From the NCBI RefSeq assembly GCF_002900975.1, contig NZ_PJON01000002.1, forward strand, positions 496,001-560,000: 64,000 bases of DNA, read 5' to 3'. The notes beneath the pieces are model-generated. The model saw nothing but the letters and a program-made list of their open reading frames with translations, was not told the origin of the DNA and did no database searches. Positions 1 to 9,573 of this stretch are shown here, in pieces. Numbering within the stretch: the first letter of the stretch is position 1; each line of letters opens with the position of its first letter. The DNA is from Tabrizicola aquatica. Lineage in GTDB: Bacteria > Pseudomonadota > Alphaproteobacteria > Rhodobacterales > Rhodobacteraceae. Made by a program: the position numbers and the translations under genes.

Positions 1-598
1 CGTCGTGGCCTTCGCCGGGCCAGTGCTTGACCGTCGCGGCGACGCCATTGGCCTGCAGGCCCGCGATATGGGCCAGGGCGTGGGCCTTGATGCGGTTGGG
101 GTCGGACCCCAGGCCGCGCGTTGCCACGATGGGCGAGCGGAAGAGGGCGTTGATATCGACAACCGGGGTGAAGGACCAGTTGACGCCGGCCGCCCGCGCC
201 TCGACCGCCATGATGCGGGCGATGGTGGTGGAGGCCTGCACGTCGTCCACGGCGGCAAGGGCGAGGGGGTTCGGCACTTCGGTCCCGAAGGGCAGGCTCA
301 TCCGGCTGCCTTCCAGGTCGGCGCTGACGAGATAGGGGATGGGGGCGGCGGCGCGCAGGGCGTCGAGCGTGTCCAGCTCGGCCCCGGCGTCGGGGCCGAA
401 GAACTTGGTGATCCCGGCGGGGGCAAGGGCGGTGATGCGCTCCACCACCTCGGGCCCGGTGCCAAAGCAGATGTGGACGAAAAGCTGGCGCACCTTGGCG
501 GCGCGGTCCATGCCCGCAAGGGTGGACCGCACCCAATCGCGCCCGGCCAGATCAAGGTTGAAGGGCGGGGCAGAGAGGATGCGGTCGATCTGGTCCAA
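1..598 (-). CDS. Glycoside hydrolase family 3 protein, N-terminal part (runs off the window)
   Basis: The first ~199 residues of a family 3 glycoside hydrolase (beta-xylosidase/beta-glucosidase type) read leftward off the window edge. The motif KHWPGEGHD near residue 190 is the GH3 signature in which Lys-His binds the sugar; RGLGSDP and WSFTPVVDIN precede it as in other GH3 barrels. The start is a TTG at 596-598, preceded by GGAG at good spacing; no ATG fits. It lies just downstream of xylA on the same strand, so a role in releasing xylose or a related sugar from oligosaccharides is likely. The substrate cannot be read from this fragment, and the catalytic Asp lies outside the window. Confidence 0.75.
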   Translation of the reverse strand, partial: MDQIDRILSAPPFNLDLAGRDWVRSTLAGMDRAAKVRQLFVHICFGTGPEVVERITALAPAGITKFFGPDAGAELDTLDALRAAAPIPYLVSADLEGSRMSLPFGTEVPNPLALAAVDDVQASTTIARIMAVEARAAGVNWSFTPVVDINALFRSPIVATRGLGSDPNRIKAHALAHIAGLQANGVAATVKHWPGEGHD

Positions 599-621
599 GG
601 TCGGCTCCTGCCGTGTAGCGT

Positions 622-720
622 GACCCCGTCCCGGGCTTGACCCGGGACCTCCCGGGCCAAAGTCGGTGGCGATTGAAACGGAGGCCCCGGGTCAAGCCCG
701 GGGCGGGGTCTTTTCTTTTG
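622..720. repeat. Long inverted repeat between GH3 gene and xylA
   Basis: Two arms of about 30 bases (622-651 and 680-710) are near-perfect reverse complements built around CCCGGGCTTGACCCGGG. The right arm is followed by TTTTCTTTT on the plus strand. It can form a strong hairpin in either strand. GC-rich palindromes of this type are dispersed in many alphaproteobacterial genomes. It may act as a transcript-end or processing element between xylA and the GH3 gene. Confidence 0.6.
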
Positions 721-723
721 CCG

Positions 724-2025
724 TCAGACGTAGCGGTTCCAGAGGTTCTCCAGCCGCTCTTGCTTGCCGGACTTGGGTTCAGGCTCCAGCTTTTCGGCGG
801 TGACGCGGGCGGCCGCTTCTTCAAGCGAGCCTTTCAGCATCGCTTGCGCCTTGGGGTCGTTCCAGCCGGCATAGCGGTCGGCCTTTGCGGCCTCCATCTC
901 GCCCGATTCCAGCAGCGCGGCGGCGCATTTCAGGGCACGGGCGCAGGTGTCCATGCCGCCGACATGGGCGAGGATCAGATCCTCGGGGTCGAGGCTTTGG
1001 CGGCGGATCTTGGCGTCAAAATTGGTGCCGCCGGTGGTGTAGCCGCCTGCCTTGAGGATTTCGTAGAAGGCCAGGGCCTTTTCGGCGTGGTTGTTCGGGA
1101 ACTGGTCGGTGTCCCAGCCGGACTGATAGTCGTTCCGGTTCATGTCGATCGACCCGAAGATCCCCAGCGCGGCGGCGGTGGCGATTTCGTGTTCGAAGCT
1201 GTGCCCTGCAAGGATGGCGTGGCCCTGTTCGATGTTGGTCTTGACCTCACCCTCAAGCCCGAAGTCCTTGAGGAAGCCATAGACCGTGGCGACGTCATAG
1301 TCGTACTGGTGCTTCGACGGTTCCTGCGGCTTGGGTTCGATCAGGATCGTGCCCTTGAAGCCGATCTTGTGCTTGTATTCGACGACCTGCTGCAGGAAGC
1401 GGCCGGCGTGGTCACGCTCGGCCTTGAGGTCGGTGTTAAGGAGCGTCTCATACCCCTCGCGCCCGCCCCAGAGGACATAGTTCTGCCCGCCCAGTCGGTG
1501 GGTGACGTCCATGTTCGCCTTCACGGTGGCGGCGGCATAGGCGTAGACATCGGGATCGGGGTTGGTCGCGGCGCCGGACATCCAGCGGCGGTGGCTGAAC
1601 ATGTTCGCCGTGCCCCAGAGGAGCTTGGCCTTGTGGCCCTGCTGCTTCTCGCCGATGTAATCCGCGATTTCATTCAGGTTCTTGAGGGATTCCGCGAAGG
1701 TGGCCCCCTCGGGGCGCATGTCGGCGTCGTGGAAGCAGTAGAACGGGACGTTCAGGATATCGAACATCTCGAAGGCCACGTCCGCCTTCAGCTTGGCCAG
1801 CGCCATGCTGTCGCCGAACCACGGTCGGTCCAGGGTCTGGCCGCCGAACGGGTCGCCACCGGGCCAGGCGAAGCTGTGCCAGTAGGCGACGGCGAAGCGC
1901 AGGTGATCTTCCATCCGCTTGCCCATGACAACTTCGTCGGGGTTGTAGTGACGGAAGGCGAATTCGTTGGTGGAGGTCGGGCCCTCGTAGCGGATGGCGG
2001 GGATACCTTTGAAGAAGTCGGTCAT
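724..2025 (-). CDS. xylA: Xylose isomerase
   Basis: XylA interconverts D-xylose and D-xylulose in the cytoplasm, the first intracellular step of the isomerase pathway. The 433-residue length is typical. Clear family motifs are visible: [12 protein letters not shown] (catalytic His, about residue 100), a metal-binding [15 protein letters not shown] block (about 230-245) and the metal/substrate segment [18 protein letters not shown] (about 295-312). The ATG overlaps the xylB stop by four bases (ATGA), which implies translational coupling with the kinase gene that precedes it in the operon. It is probably controlled by the ROK repressor at 8.2-9.5 kb through the operon promoters. Confidence 0.97.
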   Translation of the reverse strand: MTDFFKGIPAIRYEGPTSTNEFAFRHYNPDEVVMGKRMEDHLRFAVAYWHSFAWPGGDPFGGQTLDRPWFGDSMALAKLKADVAFEMFDILNVPFYCFHDADMRPEGATFAESLKNLNEIADYIGEKQQGHKAKLLWGTANMFSHRRWMSGAATNPDPDVYAYAAATVKANMDVTHRLGGQNYVLWGGREGYETLLNTDLKAERDHAGRFLQQVVEYKHKIGFKGTILIEPKPQEPSKHQYDYDVATVYGFLKDFGLEGEVKTNIEQGHAILAGHSFEHEIATAAALGIFGSIDMNRNDYQSGWDTDQFPNNHAEKALAFYEILKAGGYTTGGTNFDAKIRRQSLDPEDLILAHVGGMDTCARALKCAAALLESGEMEAAKADRYAGWNDPKAQAMLKGSLEEAAARVTAEKLEPEPKSGKQERLENLWNRYV

Positions 2026-3458
2026 GTCAGGTCCTTGATGGCAGATTGGGCGGCGCGGAACCTTGCGTGGCCCGCGTCAAAGGCGTCCTTGAGGGAAGGA
2101 TCGGGGTCGATGGTTCTGGCGATCTGCGGCAGCGTGGCGATTTCCGCCCCCGCGCCGGTCGCGGCCATGAGGCCAAGGCGGGCAGCCCCGAAGGCGCCGC
2201 CGAAATCGCCGGCGACCGGCAGTTGCACCGGGCAATCCAGCGCCGTGGCGATCAGTTTCAGCCAGTAATCCGAGCGGGAGCCACCGCCGACGGCGAGGAG
2301 ATGCTCCAGCCGGGTGCCCGTCGCGGCCAGCGCGTCGCGGCTGTCGCGGATGGCATAGGTCACGCCCTCCAGCACGGCGCGGGTGGCGGCCTGGCGGTCT
2401 GTGGCGTGTTCAAGGCCGGTGAAGGCACCGCGCACGGTGGCGGAGTTCAGGGGCGTCCGTTCGCCGCCAAGGTAGGGCAGGAAGAGCGTCTTGCCGGGGG
2501 CTTTCAGATCGCCAAGCTCTCCCGTCAGGTGGGCGGCGTCGGTGCCAAGAAGGTTGGCATACCAGTTCAGCGCGTCGGTCGCGGCCAGGATCACGCCCAT
2601 CTGGTGCCAGGTACCCGGCAACGCGTGGCAGAAGGTGTGAACGGCGGTGGCCGGGTCGGGCTGGTAGCCGTCGTTGGCGGCAAAAAGGACGCCGGAGGTG
2701 CCTAGCGAGACGAACGCCTCGCCCGCCCGCACAACGCCAACGCCCACGCCCGAGGCCGCATTGTCGCCGCCGCCGCCGGCCACGACCACGCGCTTCGGCA
2801 GGCCCCAGCGGCTGGCCAACTCCTCACGCAGATGGCCTGAGACTTGCGAGCCTTCGACCAGACGCGGCATGTGGCTGCGGTCCAGCCCCGTTGCAGACAG
2901 CAGGTCGTCGGACCAGTCGCGCGTGCCCGTGTCCAGCCAGGAGGTGCCAGCGGCGTCGGACATTTCGCCGACATGCTCACCCGTAAGCCAAAGGCGCAGG
3001 TAATCCTTCGGCAGCAGGACCTTGGCGACCCGGTCCCAGATCCCCGGTTCGTGCTTCCTGACCCAGGCGAGCTTTGGCGCGGTGAAGCCGGGAAAGACGA
3101 TGTTGCCGGTCAGCTTGCGGAAGCGGGGGTCGGCGTCCATCGCCGCCGCTTCGGCATGGCTGCGGGTGTCGTTCCACAGGATGCAAGGGCGCAGAACCTC
3201 GTCGCCCTTGTCCAGAAGGGTGGCGCCGTGCATATGGCCGGACAGTCCGATGCCCTGCACCTGACCCAGGCCCTTTGCAGCAAGTTGGTCCAGCACGGCC
3301 TCGGCCGCGCTGATCCAGTCCGAGGGGGATTGCTCGCTCCACCCCTCATGCGGGCGCTGGACGGTCAGCGGCGCGGTGGCTTCGGCCAGGACCTGCTGGT
3401 CCTGACCGATGAGGATGCCTTTCAGGCCCGAAGTGCCAAGGTCCAGCCCGATGAACAT
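2022..3458 (-). CDS. xylB: Xylulokinase
   Basis: XylB phosphorylates D-xylulose to xylulose 5-phosphate, feeding the pentose phosphate pathway. The 478-residue protein is a FGGY-family carbohydrate kinase: the ATP-binding loop [11 protein letters not shown] at residues 4-14, the xylulokinase-specific SGHMHG (about 73-78) and ILWNDTRS (about 93-100), and a C-terminal GGGSRSDYW segment that belongs to the second ATPase domain. It starts one base after the end of the upstream ABC ATPase gene and overlaps xylA by four bases, so it is the middle of a tightly packed operon. Confidence 0.96.
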   Translation of the reverse strand: MFIGLDLGTSGLKGILIGQDQQVLAEATAPLTVQRPHEGWSEQSPSDWISAAEAVLDQLAAKGLGQVQGIGLSGHMHGATLLDKGDEVLRPCILWNDTRSHAEAAAMDADPRFRKLTGNIVFPGFTAPKLAWVRKHEPGIWDRVAKVLLPKDYLRLWLTGEHVGEMSDAAGTSWLDTGTRDWSDDLLSATGLDRSHMPRLVEGSQVSGHLREELASRWGLPKRVVVAGGGGDNAASGVGVGVVRAGEAFVSLGTSGVLFAANDGYQPDPATAVHTFCHALPGTWHQMGVILAATDALNWYANLLGTDAAHLTGELGDLKAPGKTLFLPYLGGERTPLNSATVRGAFTGLEHATDRQAATRAVLEGVTYAIRDSRDALAATGTRLEHLLAVGGGSRSDYWLKLIATALDCPVQLPVAGDFGGAFGAARLGLMAATGAGAEIATLPQIARTIDPDPSLKDAFDAGHARFRAAQSAIKDLT

Positions 3459-3459
3459 C

Positions 3460-4221
3460 TTACGCCGCCATCGCGGGCTTCTTGCCCAGGATGATCATGC
3501 CAAGGATGTCTTCGTCCGTGACCTCGTCCACCTTAACGGTCCCGACAAGCTGGCCGTTCTTCATCACCGAGGCCCGGTCGCACAGCTTCATCACGTTGTG
3601 GATGTCGTGTTCGATCAGGAAGATGCCCAGGCCCTGTGCCTTCAGCTCCTGGATCAGTTCGGCGACCATCTGCGTCTCGTGCGGGCCGAGGGCGGCGGTG
3701 GGTTCGTCCATGATCAGGATCTTGGCGTTGAAGTAGACGGCGCGGGCAATGGCGACCGATTGGCGCTGACCGCCCGAAAGGGCGGACACCGGGACGTTGA
3801 ACTTGCGGAAGTTCGGGTTCAGGCGGCCCATGATCTTGCGCGTCTCGGCCTCCATCTTCGATTCGTCGACGAAGCCCAGGCTGTTCACAAGCTCGCGCCC
3901 CAGGAACAGGTTGGAGGCGGCATCGAGGTTATCGGCCAGCGCAAGCGTCTGGTAGATCGTCTCGATGTTCTGGGCGCGGGCGTCGCGGGGGTTCTTGATC
4001 TCGACCTTTTCGCCGTTGATCAGGATGTCGCCGCTGTCGGCCTGATAGGCCCCGGACAGGCACTTGATCAGCGTCGACTTGCCGGCGCCGTTATGGCCCA
4101 GAAGGCCCACGACTTCGCCGGGATAAAGGTCGACCGTGACGTGATCCACGGCCTTGATGCCGCCGAACGCGATCGAGATGTCGCGAAGTTCGACAAGCGG
4201 GGTACCGGTTCTGTTCACCAT
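3460..4221 (-). CDS. Sugar (xylose) ABC transporter ATP-binding protein, single-domain
   Basis: This is the ATPase that powers sugar import with the neighbouring permease and binding proteins. It has a Walker [10 protein letters not shown] (about 37-45), signature [14 protein letters not shown] (about 142-155) and Walker [13 protein letters not shown]. The 253 residues hold only one ATPase domain, unlike the tandem ~500-residue XylG/RbsA type of E. coli; this FrcA-like single-domain form is common in alphaproteobacteria and would act as a homodimer. Context (xylB and xylA downstream, XylF-like proteins upstream) points to xylose as the substrate. Confidence 0.9.
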   Translation of the reverse strand: MVNRTGTPLVELRDISIAFGGIKAVDHVTVDLYPGEVVGLLGHNGAGKSTLIKCLSGAYQADSGDILINGEKVEIKNPRDARAQNIETIYQTLALADNLDAASNLFLGRELVNSLGFVDESKMEAETRKIMGRLNPNFRKFNVPVSALSGGQRQSVAIARAVYFNAKILIMDEPTAALGPHETQMVAELIQELKAQGLGIFLIEHDIHNVMKLCDRASVMKNGQLVGTVKVDEVTDEDILGMIILGKKPAMAA

Positions 4222-4234
4222 GATGATGGCCCCT

Positions 4235-5626
4235 TCACTTGATGCGTTTGCGGTAGACGATGTCCAGCCAGACGGCGAGGACGAGGGCGATGCCGATCAC
4301 GATCCGCTGGTACGAGCCATCACCGAAGCCGATCAGCACCATGCCGGTCTGCAGGCTGGTCAGGATCAGCGCGCCGATGATCGCGCCATAAATCGTGCCC
4401 ACGCCGCCGGCCAGCGAGGTGCCCCCGACGACGGCGGCGGCGATGACGTAAAGTTCGTCCAGGTTGCCCATCGCGTTGGTGGCGCTGTTCTGGCGGGCCG
4501 CGCCGATGACGGCGGCGATACCGGCCAGGCCGCCCATCAGGGTGAAGATCTTCACCGTCATGGCGCGGGTGTTGATGCCGGACAGGGTTGCCGCCTCGGG
4601 GTTGCCGCCGATGGCAAAGACATAGCGGCCAAAGCGGGTGCGGGTCATCAGGATGGTCATGAAGATGGCCACCGCAATCAGGATCAGCACCGGATAGGCA
4701 AAGCCGTGGCCGAAGCTGGCGCAGACGCCCTGATAGATCGTGTCATTGCTGGTCGCGCATTCCGGCAGCTCTTGCCCGATGCTTTCATAGTATTTCGCGA
4801 TGTTGCCGCGCGGCCAGATATAGGCGTTCACCATGGCCGTCGCGCCGATGATCACCGCGCAGACCAGGCCGATCACGAAGGTCTCGGCCCAGGCCGGGCG
4901 CAGGGCAAAGCCGTGGGTCTTGCGGGATTTGCGGCCGTTGACGAAGGCCCAGACGACAAAGACGCAGGCGATCACGGCGAAGATCCAACTGCCGGTCTTG
5001 CCCAGGGCACCGAATGACCCGCCGCCGATGAGGGAGAAGGTGTCATCCAGTGGTGCGATTGTCTTGCCGCCGGCGACCAGGAAGGCCGCACCCCGCCAGA
5101 CCAGAAGGCCGCCCAGCGTGACGATGAAGGACGGGATGGCCAGATAGGCGATCAGCACGCCCTGGAAGGCCCCGATCAGCGCGCCCATCGCGATGCCGAA
5201 GGCAACCGTGATGATCCAGATCGACGGATGGCCCAAGCCCAGCGCGGGGGTCAGATACTCGACCTGCAAGAGGCCCATGTACATGCCGACCATGCCCATG
5301 ATCGAGCCGACGGACAGGTCGATGTTGCGGGTGATGATGACCAGCACCATGCCCGTTGCCATGATCCCGATATAGGCGGTCTGGACCGACAGGTTCCACA
5401 GGTTGCGCGGGGTCAGAAAGCCGTTCGCCTCGGCCTGGCTGGCACCCAGAAGCAAGGAGGGGCGGCCCAGGACGAAGGTGGAATAGGCCTCGAAGCAGAT
5501 CCAGATCAGCAGCAATGCGCCGACCATGCCAAGCAGGCGGGGGTCAAGTTCGGTTGCGCGCAGGAAGCGGCCGACCGGCCCCTCTTCCTTCCCCTGCGCC
5601 TGGGGCTGGTGTGTTGTGTCTGTCAT
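4235..5626 (-). CDS. xylH: Sugar (xylose) ABC transporter permease
   Basis: A 463-residue inner-membrane permease of the ribose/xylose (BPD_transp_2) family. Multiple hydrophobic segments are visible, and the coupling region with [14 protein letters not shown] (about 365-378) is typical of XylH/RbsC/FrcC. The loop at about 290-325 carries two Cys and is periplasmic in prediction. The ATG at 5624-5626, giving the N-terminus MTDTTHQPQ, follows GGACGGG and is preferred over a longer in-frame extension to 5689 that lacks a ribosome binding site. It is co-oriented with xylF (163 bases upstream) and the ATPase gene (13 bases downstream). Confidence 0.92.
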   Translation of the reverse strand: MTDTTHQPQAQGKEEGPVGRFLRATELDPRLLGMVGALLLIWICFEAYSTFVLGRPSLLLGASQAEANGFLTPRNLWNLSVQTAYIGIMATGMVLVIITRNIDLSVGSIMGMVGMYMGLLQVEYLTPALGLGHPSIWIITVAFGIAMGALIGAFQGVLIAYLAIPSFIVTLGGLLVWRGAAFLVAGGKTIAPLDDTFSLIGGGSFGALGKTGSWIFAVIACVFVVWAFVNGRKSRKTHGFALRPAWAETFVIGLVCAVIIGATAMVNAYIWPRGNIAKYYESIGQELPECATSNDTIYQGVCASFGHGFAYPVLILIAVAIFMTILMTRTRFGRYVFAIGGNPEAATLSGINTRAMTVKIFTLMGGLAGIAAVIGAARQNSATNAMGNLDELYVIAAAVVGGTSLAGGVGTIYGAIIGALILTSLQTGMVLIGFGDGSYQRIVIGIALVLAVWLDIVYRKRIK

Positions 5627-5743
5627 GTCCCGTCCATGTGACTGAGGGGCGACCGCAGCACCCGGCACCAGGGTGCGGGCGGCAAGCACGGCCGTTGAAG
5701 GACGATTGGGCCCGGACGATGCGCCCCGCGGCCGATGGCAAGA

Positions 5744-5778
5744 AGGTGGGGCGCCGATCCCCGCTGGACCGGCGCCCC
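5744..5778 (-). terminator. Hairpin between xylF and the permease gene (partial terminator/attenuator)
   Basis: On the minus strand GGGGCGCCG (5778-5770) pairs with CGGCGCCCC (5756-5748), followed by the weak U-tract ACCTTCTT. It begins about 11 bases after the xylF stop. Such stem-loops after binding-protein genes commonly stabilise that message or cause partial termination, giving more binding protein than permease. Confidence 0.5.
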
Positions 5779-5789
5779 AGGGTCAGGCC

Positions 5790-6815
5790 TTATTCGCAGC
5801 CGACGACGCCAGCCATGGCGCCTTCGCAAGCCTGCTCTTTGGTGATGTGGCCCGCTTCGATCGCGATGGCAATCGTGTCCTTGGTGATCGGGGTCGGGTC
5901 CAGAAGGATCGCGTTCATTTCGATGCCCTTCTCGCCACCCGAGAACTTGGTCGCGCCCGGAACTGCGTCCAGAGCGGCCCCGTCGGCCAGAGCCGAGGCG
6001 ATCTCGCCGGCGGCCTTGCCCAGCTGACGCGCGTCCTTCCAGACCGAAACGGTCTGGGTGCCACGGGCCACACGGTTGATCGCGGCAAGGTCGCCGTCCT
6101 GGCCACCCAGCGGAACGTTCAGGCCCTGAGCGGCCAGCGCGGCAGCGGCACCACCAGCCATGCCGTCGTTCTGCGACAGAACGGCGTCAACGGCGTTGTT
6201 GTTGGCGGTCAGGATCTGCTCCATGTTCTTCTGAGCATTCTCCGGCTTCCAGCCGTCCGAGTTCGCTTCGCCGACGATCACGATGTCGCCCGAGGCAACA
6301 GCCGCGCCGATGACTTCTTCCATGCCCTGACGCAGGAAGCCGACGTTCGGGTCACCCGGGTCGCCCTTGATGATGGCATAGTTGCCCTTCGGTGCCACGG
6401 CAAAGACCGACTGGGCGATGATGCGGCCCACGCCGACGTTGTCGAAGGTCAGGTAGAAGGTGCGCTCGTCTTCGATCAGGCGGTCATAGCCAACGACCGG
6501 GATGCCTTCGGCGGCGGCTTTCTCGATGGCCGGCCCGATGGCGTCCTTGTCCCAGGCGTTGATGATCAGCGCGTCAACGCCCTGGGCGATCAGAGCGTCG
6601 ATGTCCGAGAGCTGCTTTTCGGCCGAGGACTGCGCGTCGGCCGAGACGTATTCATTGCCAGCGGCTTCGATAGCGGCCTTCATGGCGGCTTCGTCGATCT
6701 TCCAGCGCTCTTCCTGGAACTGGGCCCAGGAAACGCCGATCTTCTTGCCTTCCGCCAGCGCAGCCGACGAGAAGCCAGTCACCGCCAGAACGGCGGCGAG
6801 AATTGCGGTACGCAT
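5790..6815 (-). CDS. xylF: Periplasmic D-xylose-binding protein (first copy)
   Basis: A 341-residue periplasmic binding protein that delivers xylose to the ABC permease. The signal peptide is MRTAILAAVLAVTGFSSAALA with cleavage before EGKK. Mature-sequence motifs such as GVSWAQFQEERWKID, the mid-domain IIKGDPGDPNVGFLRQG, and QNDGMAGGAAAAL match the XylF family. The ATG at 6813-6815 follows a strong GGGAGGA site; upstream extension is not supported. It is the gene next to the permease, and is a paralogue of the gene at 6959-7990. A terminator and a shared leader block lie directly upstream. Confidence 0.94.
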   Translation of the reverse strand: MRTAILAAVLAVTGFSSAALAEGKKIGVSWAQFQEERWKIDEAAMKAAIEAAGNEYVSADAQSSAEKQLSDIDALIAQGVDALIINAWDKDAIGPAIEKAAAEGIPVVGYDRLIEDERTFYLTFDNVGVGRIIAQSVFAVAPKGNYAIIKGDPGDPNVGFLRQGMEEVIGAAVASGDIVIVGEANSDGWKPENAQKNMEQILTANNNAVDAVLSQNDGMAGGAAAALAAQGLNVPLGGQDGDLAAINRVARGTQTVSVWKDARQLGKAAGEIASALADGAALDAVPGATKFSGGEKGIEMNAILLDPTPITKDTIAIAIEAGHITKEQACEGAMAGVVGCE

Positions 6816-6894
6816 ATGTATCCTCCCTATGGATATCGGCCAGCGTTTGGCCGGACCGGCAGATTCGCCTGGACGCGCAAACGTTGACCGCAAT

Positions 6895-6910
6895 AATTTC
6901 AGTTGTCAAA
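6895..6910 (-). promoter_or_regulatory. Shared leader motif upstream of xylF (candidate promoter/operator)
   Basis: On the minus strand this reads TTTGACAACTGAAATT. The identical 16 bases recur at 8063-8078 upstream of the second binding-protein gene. TTGACA is a consensus -35 hexamer; a good -10 is not obvious. The site lies directly after the T-run of the terminator at 6911-6945 and 80 bases before the xylF start. It is a candidate target of the divergent ROK regulator. Confidence 0.55.
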
Positions 6911-6945
6911 ATAAAAAAGCAGGGGGCCCGGTTCGGGCCCCCTGC
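6911..6945 (-). terminator. Rho-independent terminator after the second xylose-binding-protein gene
   Basis: On the minus strand GCAGGGGGCCCG pairs with CGGGCCCCCTGC across a 3-base loop (6919-6945) and is followed by TTTTTTAT. It closes the transcript of the gene at 6959-7990, so xylF and the downstream operon probably need their own promoter (the motif at 6895-6910). Confidence 0.9.
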
Positions 6946-6958
6946 CTGCAGGACCGAC

Positions 6959-7990
6959 CTAGTTGCAGCCGCGCACGCCGGGCAGCGCGCCGGCGCAGGC
7001 AACCTTCTGCGAGACATGGTCCGCCTCGATCGCCAGATAGACGGTTTCCTTCGTGATTGCCGTGGGTTGCAGGAGGATCGCGTTCATCTCGATCGCCTGT
7101 TCGCCATCGTCGAATTTGACCACGTCAGGCACCCGGCTCATCGGGGTGCCGGCGGCCAGAAGGCCGGCGATGTGGCCCGCGGCCTTGCCCAGCTCCAGGT
7201 TGTTCTTCCAGACCGACACGGTCTGCAAGCCCCGCGCCACCCGGTTGATCGCGGTCGGGTCGCCGTCCTGACCGCCCAGGGCCACGTTCATGCCCTGCGC
7301 CGCCAGGGCATCGGCCACGCCGCCCGCCATGCCGTCGTTCTGCGCCAGCACGGCATCCACCGCGTTGCCGTTGTCGCGCAGAATCTCCTCCATCGCGGCC
7401 AGGGCGCCTTCGGGTTTCCAGCCGTCGACGTTGACCTCTCCCACGATCTTGATCGTGCCGCCCGCAACGGCGGCGCCGATCACCTCTTCCATCCCCTGAC
7501 GCAGGAAAACCGAGTTCGCATCCCCCGGATCACCCTTGATGATGACGTAATTGCCCTCGGGCTGGGCCTGACGGACGCTGGCGGCAATGATCCGGCCGAC
7601 GCCGACGTTGTCGAAGGTCAGGTAAAAGACGCGCGGGTCTTCGATCAGGCGGTCGTATGCGATGACCGGAATCCCTGCGGCAGCGGCCCACTCGACGGCC
7701 TGGCCCACGGCTTCCTTGTCGACCGGATGAATCACCAGAGCATCAATGCCCTCGGTAATCATGTTGTTGATGTCATCAAGCTGCTTTTCGGCCGAGCCTT
7801 CGGCATTGGTCGTGATGTACTTGTTTCCGTCCCGCTGGATGGCCGAGCGCATTGCTGCCGCATCGAATTTCCAGCGTTCCTCCTGGAAGTTGGCCCAGGA
7901 CACCCCGATCCGCAGGCCTTCGGCATAGGCTGCCGTGCCCAGGTTTGCCGCCACCAGAACGGCCGCAAGGATTGCGTTACGCACCTTCAC
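6959..7990 (-). CDS. Periplasmic xylose-type sugar-binding protein (second copy)
   Basis: A 343-residue paralogue of the adjacent XylF. It has a signal peptide (MKVRNAILAAVLVAANLGTAAYA, cut before EGLR) and shares the landmarks GVSWANFQEERWK, NKYITTNAEGSAEKQLDDI and IIKGDPGDANSVFLRQG. The start is GTG (7988-7990) with GGAGAGGAGA just upstream. It is separated from xylF by its own strong terminator, so it is transcribed as a single gene from the shared leader motif at 8060-8078. It may bind xylose with a different affinity, or another pentose; the sequence alone does not decide. No second permease or ATPase accompanies it. Confidence 0.9.
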   Translation of the reverse strand: MKVRNAILAAVLVAANLGTAAYAEGLRIGVSWANFQEERWKFDAAAMRSAIQRDGNKYITTNAEGSAEKQLDDINNMITEGIDALVIHPVDKEAVGQAVEWAAAAGIPVIAYDRLIEDPRVFYLTFDNVGVGRIIAASVRQAQPEGNYVIIKGDPGDANSVFLRQGMEEVIGAAVAGGTIKIVGEVNVDGWKPEGALAAMEEILRDNGNAVDAVLAQNDGMAGGVADALAAQGMNVALGGQDGDPTAINRVARGLQTVSVWKNNLELGKAAGHIAGLLAAGTPMSRVPDVVKFDDGEQAIEMNAILLQPTAITKETVYLAIEADHVSQKVACAGALPGVRGCN

Positions 7991-8059
7991 TCTCCTCTCC
8001 TATACCCGGCGTTCTGCCGGCCCGGCGCAAGCTGCCCGGTCTATGGGTCGGTTCGCGGC

Positions 8060-8078
8060 GACAATTTCAGTTGTCAAA
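8060..8078 (-). promoter_or_regulatory. Candidate operator/promoter for the xylose operon
   Basis: The block contains the perfect inverted repeat GACAA-N6-TTGTC (8060-8075) overlapping a consensus -35 TTGACA on the minus strand. Sixteen bases are identical to the site at 6895-6910. It lies between the second binding-protein gene and the divergently transcribed ROK regulator, the classical position for an autoregulated sugar operator. No convincing -10 hexamer could be assigned. Confidence 0.55.
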
Positions 8079-8197
8079 GAAAAGCCACTGGTGAAAGCTT
8101 GCTACGCCGCACGACGGGGGATGATTCCAGCCGTTTGCGGCAATCTTGGGGCAGGTAGCGTCGGCGAGGGCGTGACTTTAATTCGGGAACCGAAGAA

Positions 8198-9475
8198 ATG
8201 CCGCCGAAAACCATCCGTTCGGAGACCGGTGCGCACAAGGGCGTGGGGCCGCTGATCCCCCCGCTGGCCGAAACGCAGCGCCCCCTGCGCCAACAGGTCT
8301 TTGAACTGGTGCGCGCCGCCGGACTGATTCCCCGCGTGCAGGTGGCCAAGGATCTGGGGGTCAGCCCGGCCTCGGTCACCACGATCACGTCCGAACTGAT
8401 CGAGACCGGGCTGATCGAAGAGGTCGCCGCCCCCCGCGACAACGAGGCCGGGCGCGGTCGTCCGGCGGTGGCGCTGGGTGTGCGGGCTGGGGCGCATCGC
8501 GTGGCGGGGATGAAGCTGTCGGACCGCGAACATACCGCGGTGGTCGTCGATTTTGCCGGCAACCTGATCGCCGACGACGTGATCCCGCGCCGTCCGGGGC
8601 CGATGTCGGTCGCGGAAATCCTGGATGCGATCGAGACGCTGCTGGACCGGGTCTGCGCCAAGGCCGGGCTGGAGCGTGGCGCCCTGTCGGCGGTGGGGAT
8701 CGGTGTGCCGGGCTTTGTTGACAGCGCCGAGGGGATGGTGCTGTGGTCCTCGGTCCTGGCCGAGCGGTCGGTGGCCCTGGCTGCGGCGGCCGGCGCGCGG
8801 CTGGGCCTGCCGGTCACCATCGACAACGACGCGAACCTGGTCGCCCTGGCGGAACTGTGGTTCGGCGCGGGGCGCAGCCTGCCGGACTTTGCCGTGGTCA
8901 CCATCGAGCATGGCGTCGGCATGGGGTTCGTGATGAACCACCGAATCTATCGCGGCGCGCAGCGGGTGGGGATGGAATTGGGCCATACCAAGGTGCAGCT
9001 TGACGGCGCCCTGTGCCGCTGCGGGCAGCGCGGCTGTCTGGAGGCCTATATCGCAGACTATGCCCTGGCGCGCGAGGCGACGACGGCGCTGAACTGGGGG
9101 CACAAGGAAAGCCAGCCGATCAACGTGCTGCTGGAAAGTCTGTACGACCATGCCAAGGCCGGGAACGCGACGGCGAAGTCGATCTTCCGCCGCGCGGGCC
9201 GTTACCTGGCGGTGGGGCTTTCGAATGTCGTCAACCTGTTCGACCCCTCGCTGATCATCCTGTCCGGGGAGCGGATGCGGTATGACTACCTTTACGCCGC
9301 CGAGACGCTGGACGAGATGGACAATCTGGCGATCAACACCGGCCGCCCACGTCCGCCGATCGAGATCCACGCCTGGGGGGACCTCTTGTGGGCGCATGGC
9401 GCGGCGGCGCTGGCGTTGTCGGCGGTAAGTGAGGCGATCCTGGCCCCGCAAGCGCGCGAGATCGCCGCGCAGTAG
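8198..9475 (+). CDS. xylR: ROK-family transcriptional regulator of the xylose cluster (XylR-like)
   Basis: A 425-residue ROK repressor. The N-terminal winged helix-turn-helix (about 28-75; LRQQVFELVRAAGLIPRVQVAKDLGVSPASVTTITSELIE is split here as LRQQVFELVRAA and VSPASVTTITSELIE) is followed by an ASKHA sugar-binding domain. The ROK zinc motif is present as CRCGQRGCLEAY (about 272-283), with the upstream HTK ligand region. It is divergent from the binding-protein genes with the candidate operator between them. By family precedent it would repress the operon and release DNA on binding xylose. No strong ribosome binding site precedes the ATG, but the N-terminus fits the family. Confidence 0.85.
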   Translation: MPPKTIRSETGAHKGVGPLIPPLAETQRPLRQQVFELVRAAGLIPRVQVAKDLGVSPASVTTITSELIETGLIEEVAAPRDNEAGRGRPAVALGVRAGAHRVAGMKLSDREHTAVVVDFAGNLIADDVIPRRPGPMSVAEILDAIETLLDRVCAKAGLERGALSAVGIGVPGFVDSAEGMVLWSSVLAERSVALAAAAGARLGLPVTIDNDANLVALAELWFGAGRSLPDFAVVTIEHGVGMGFVMNHRIYRGAQRVGMELGHTKVQLDGALCRCGQRGCLEAYIADYALAREATTALNWGHKESQPINVLLESLYDHAKAGNATAKSIFRRAGRYLAVGLSNVVNLFDPSLIILSGERMRYDYLYAAETLDEMDNLAINTGRPRPPIEIHAWGDLLWAHGAAALALSAVSEAILAPQAREIAAQ

Positions 9476-9573
9476 CGGTTTGACCGGCCGCTCGTCGGGC
9501 ACTTCGCGCACTCCTCGCTGGGCGGCTACGACGCGTGCATGACCTGCTTGAGGAGTGTTCCCGGGCGCGGCGC

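Noticed and set aside
9476-9573. Terminator after the ROK gene
   Set aside because: CACTCCTC/GAGGAGTG is separated by 33 bases and has no T-run.
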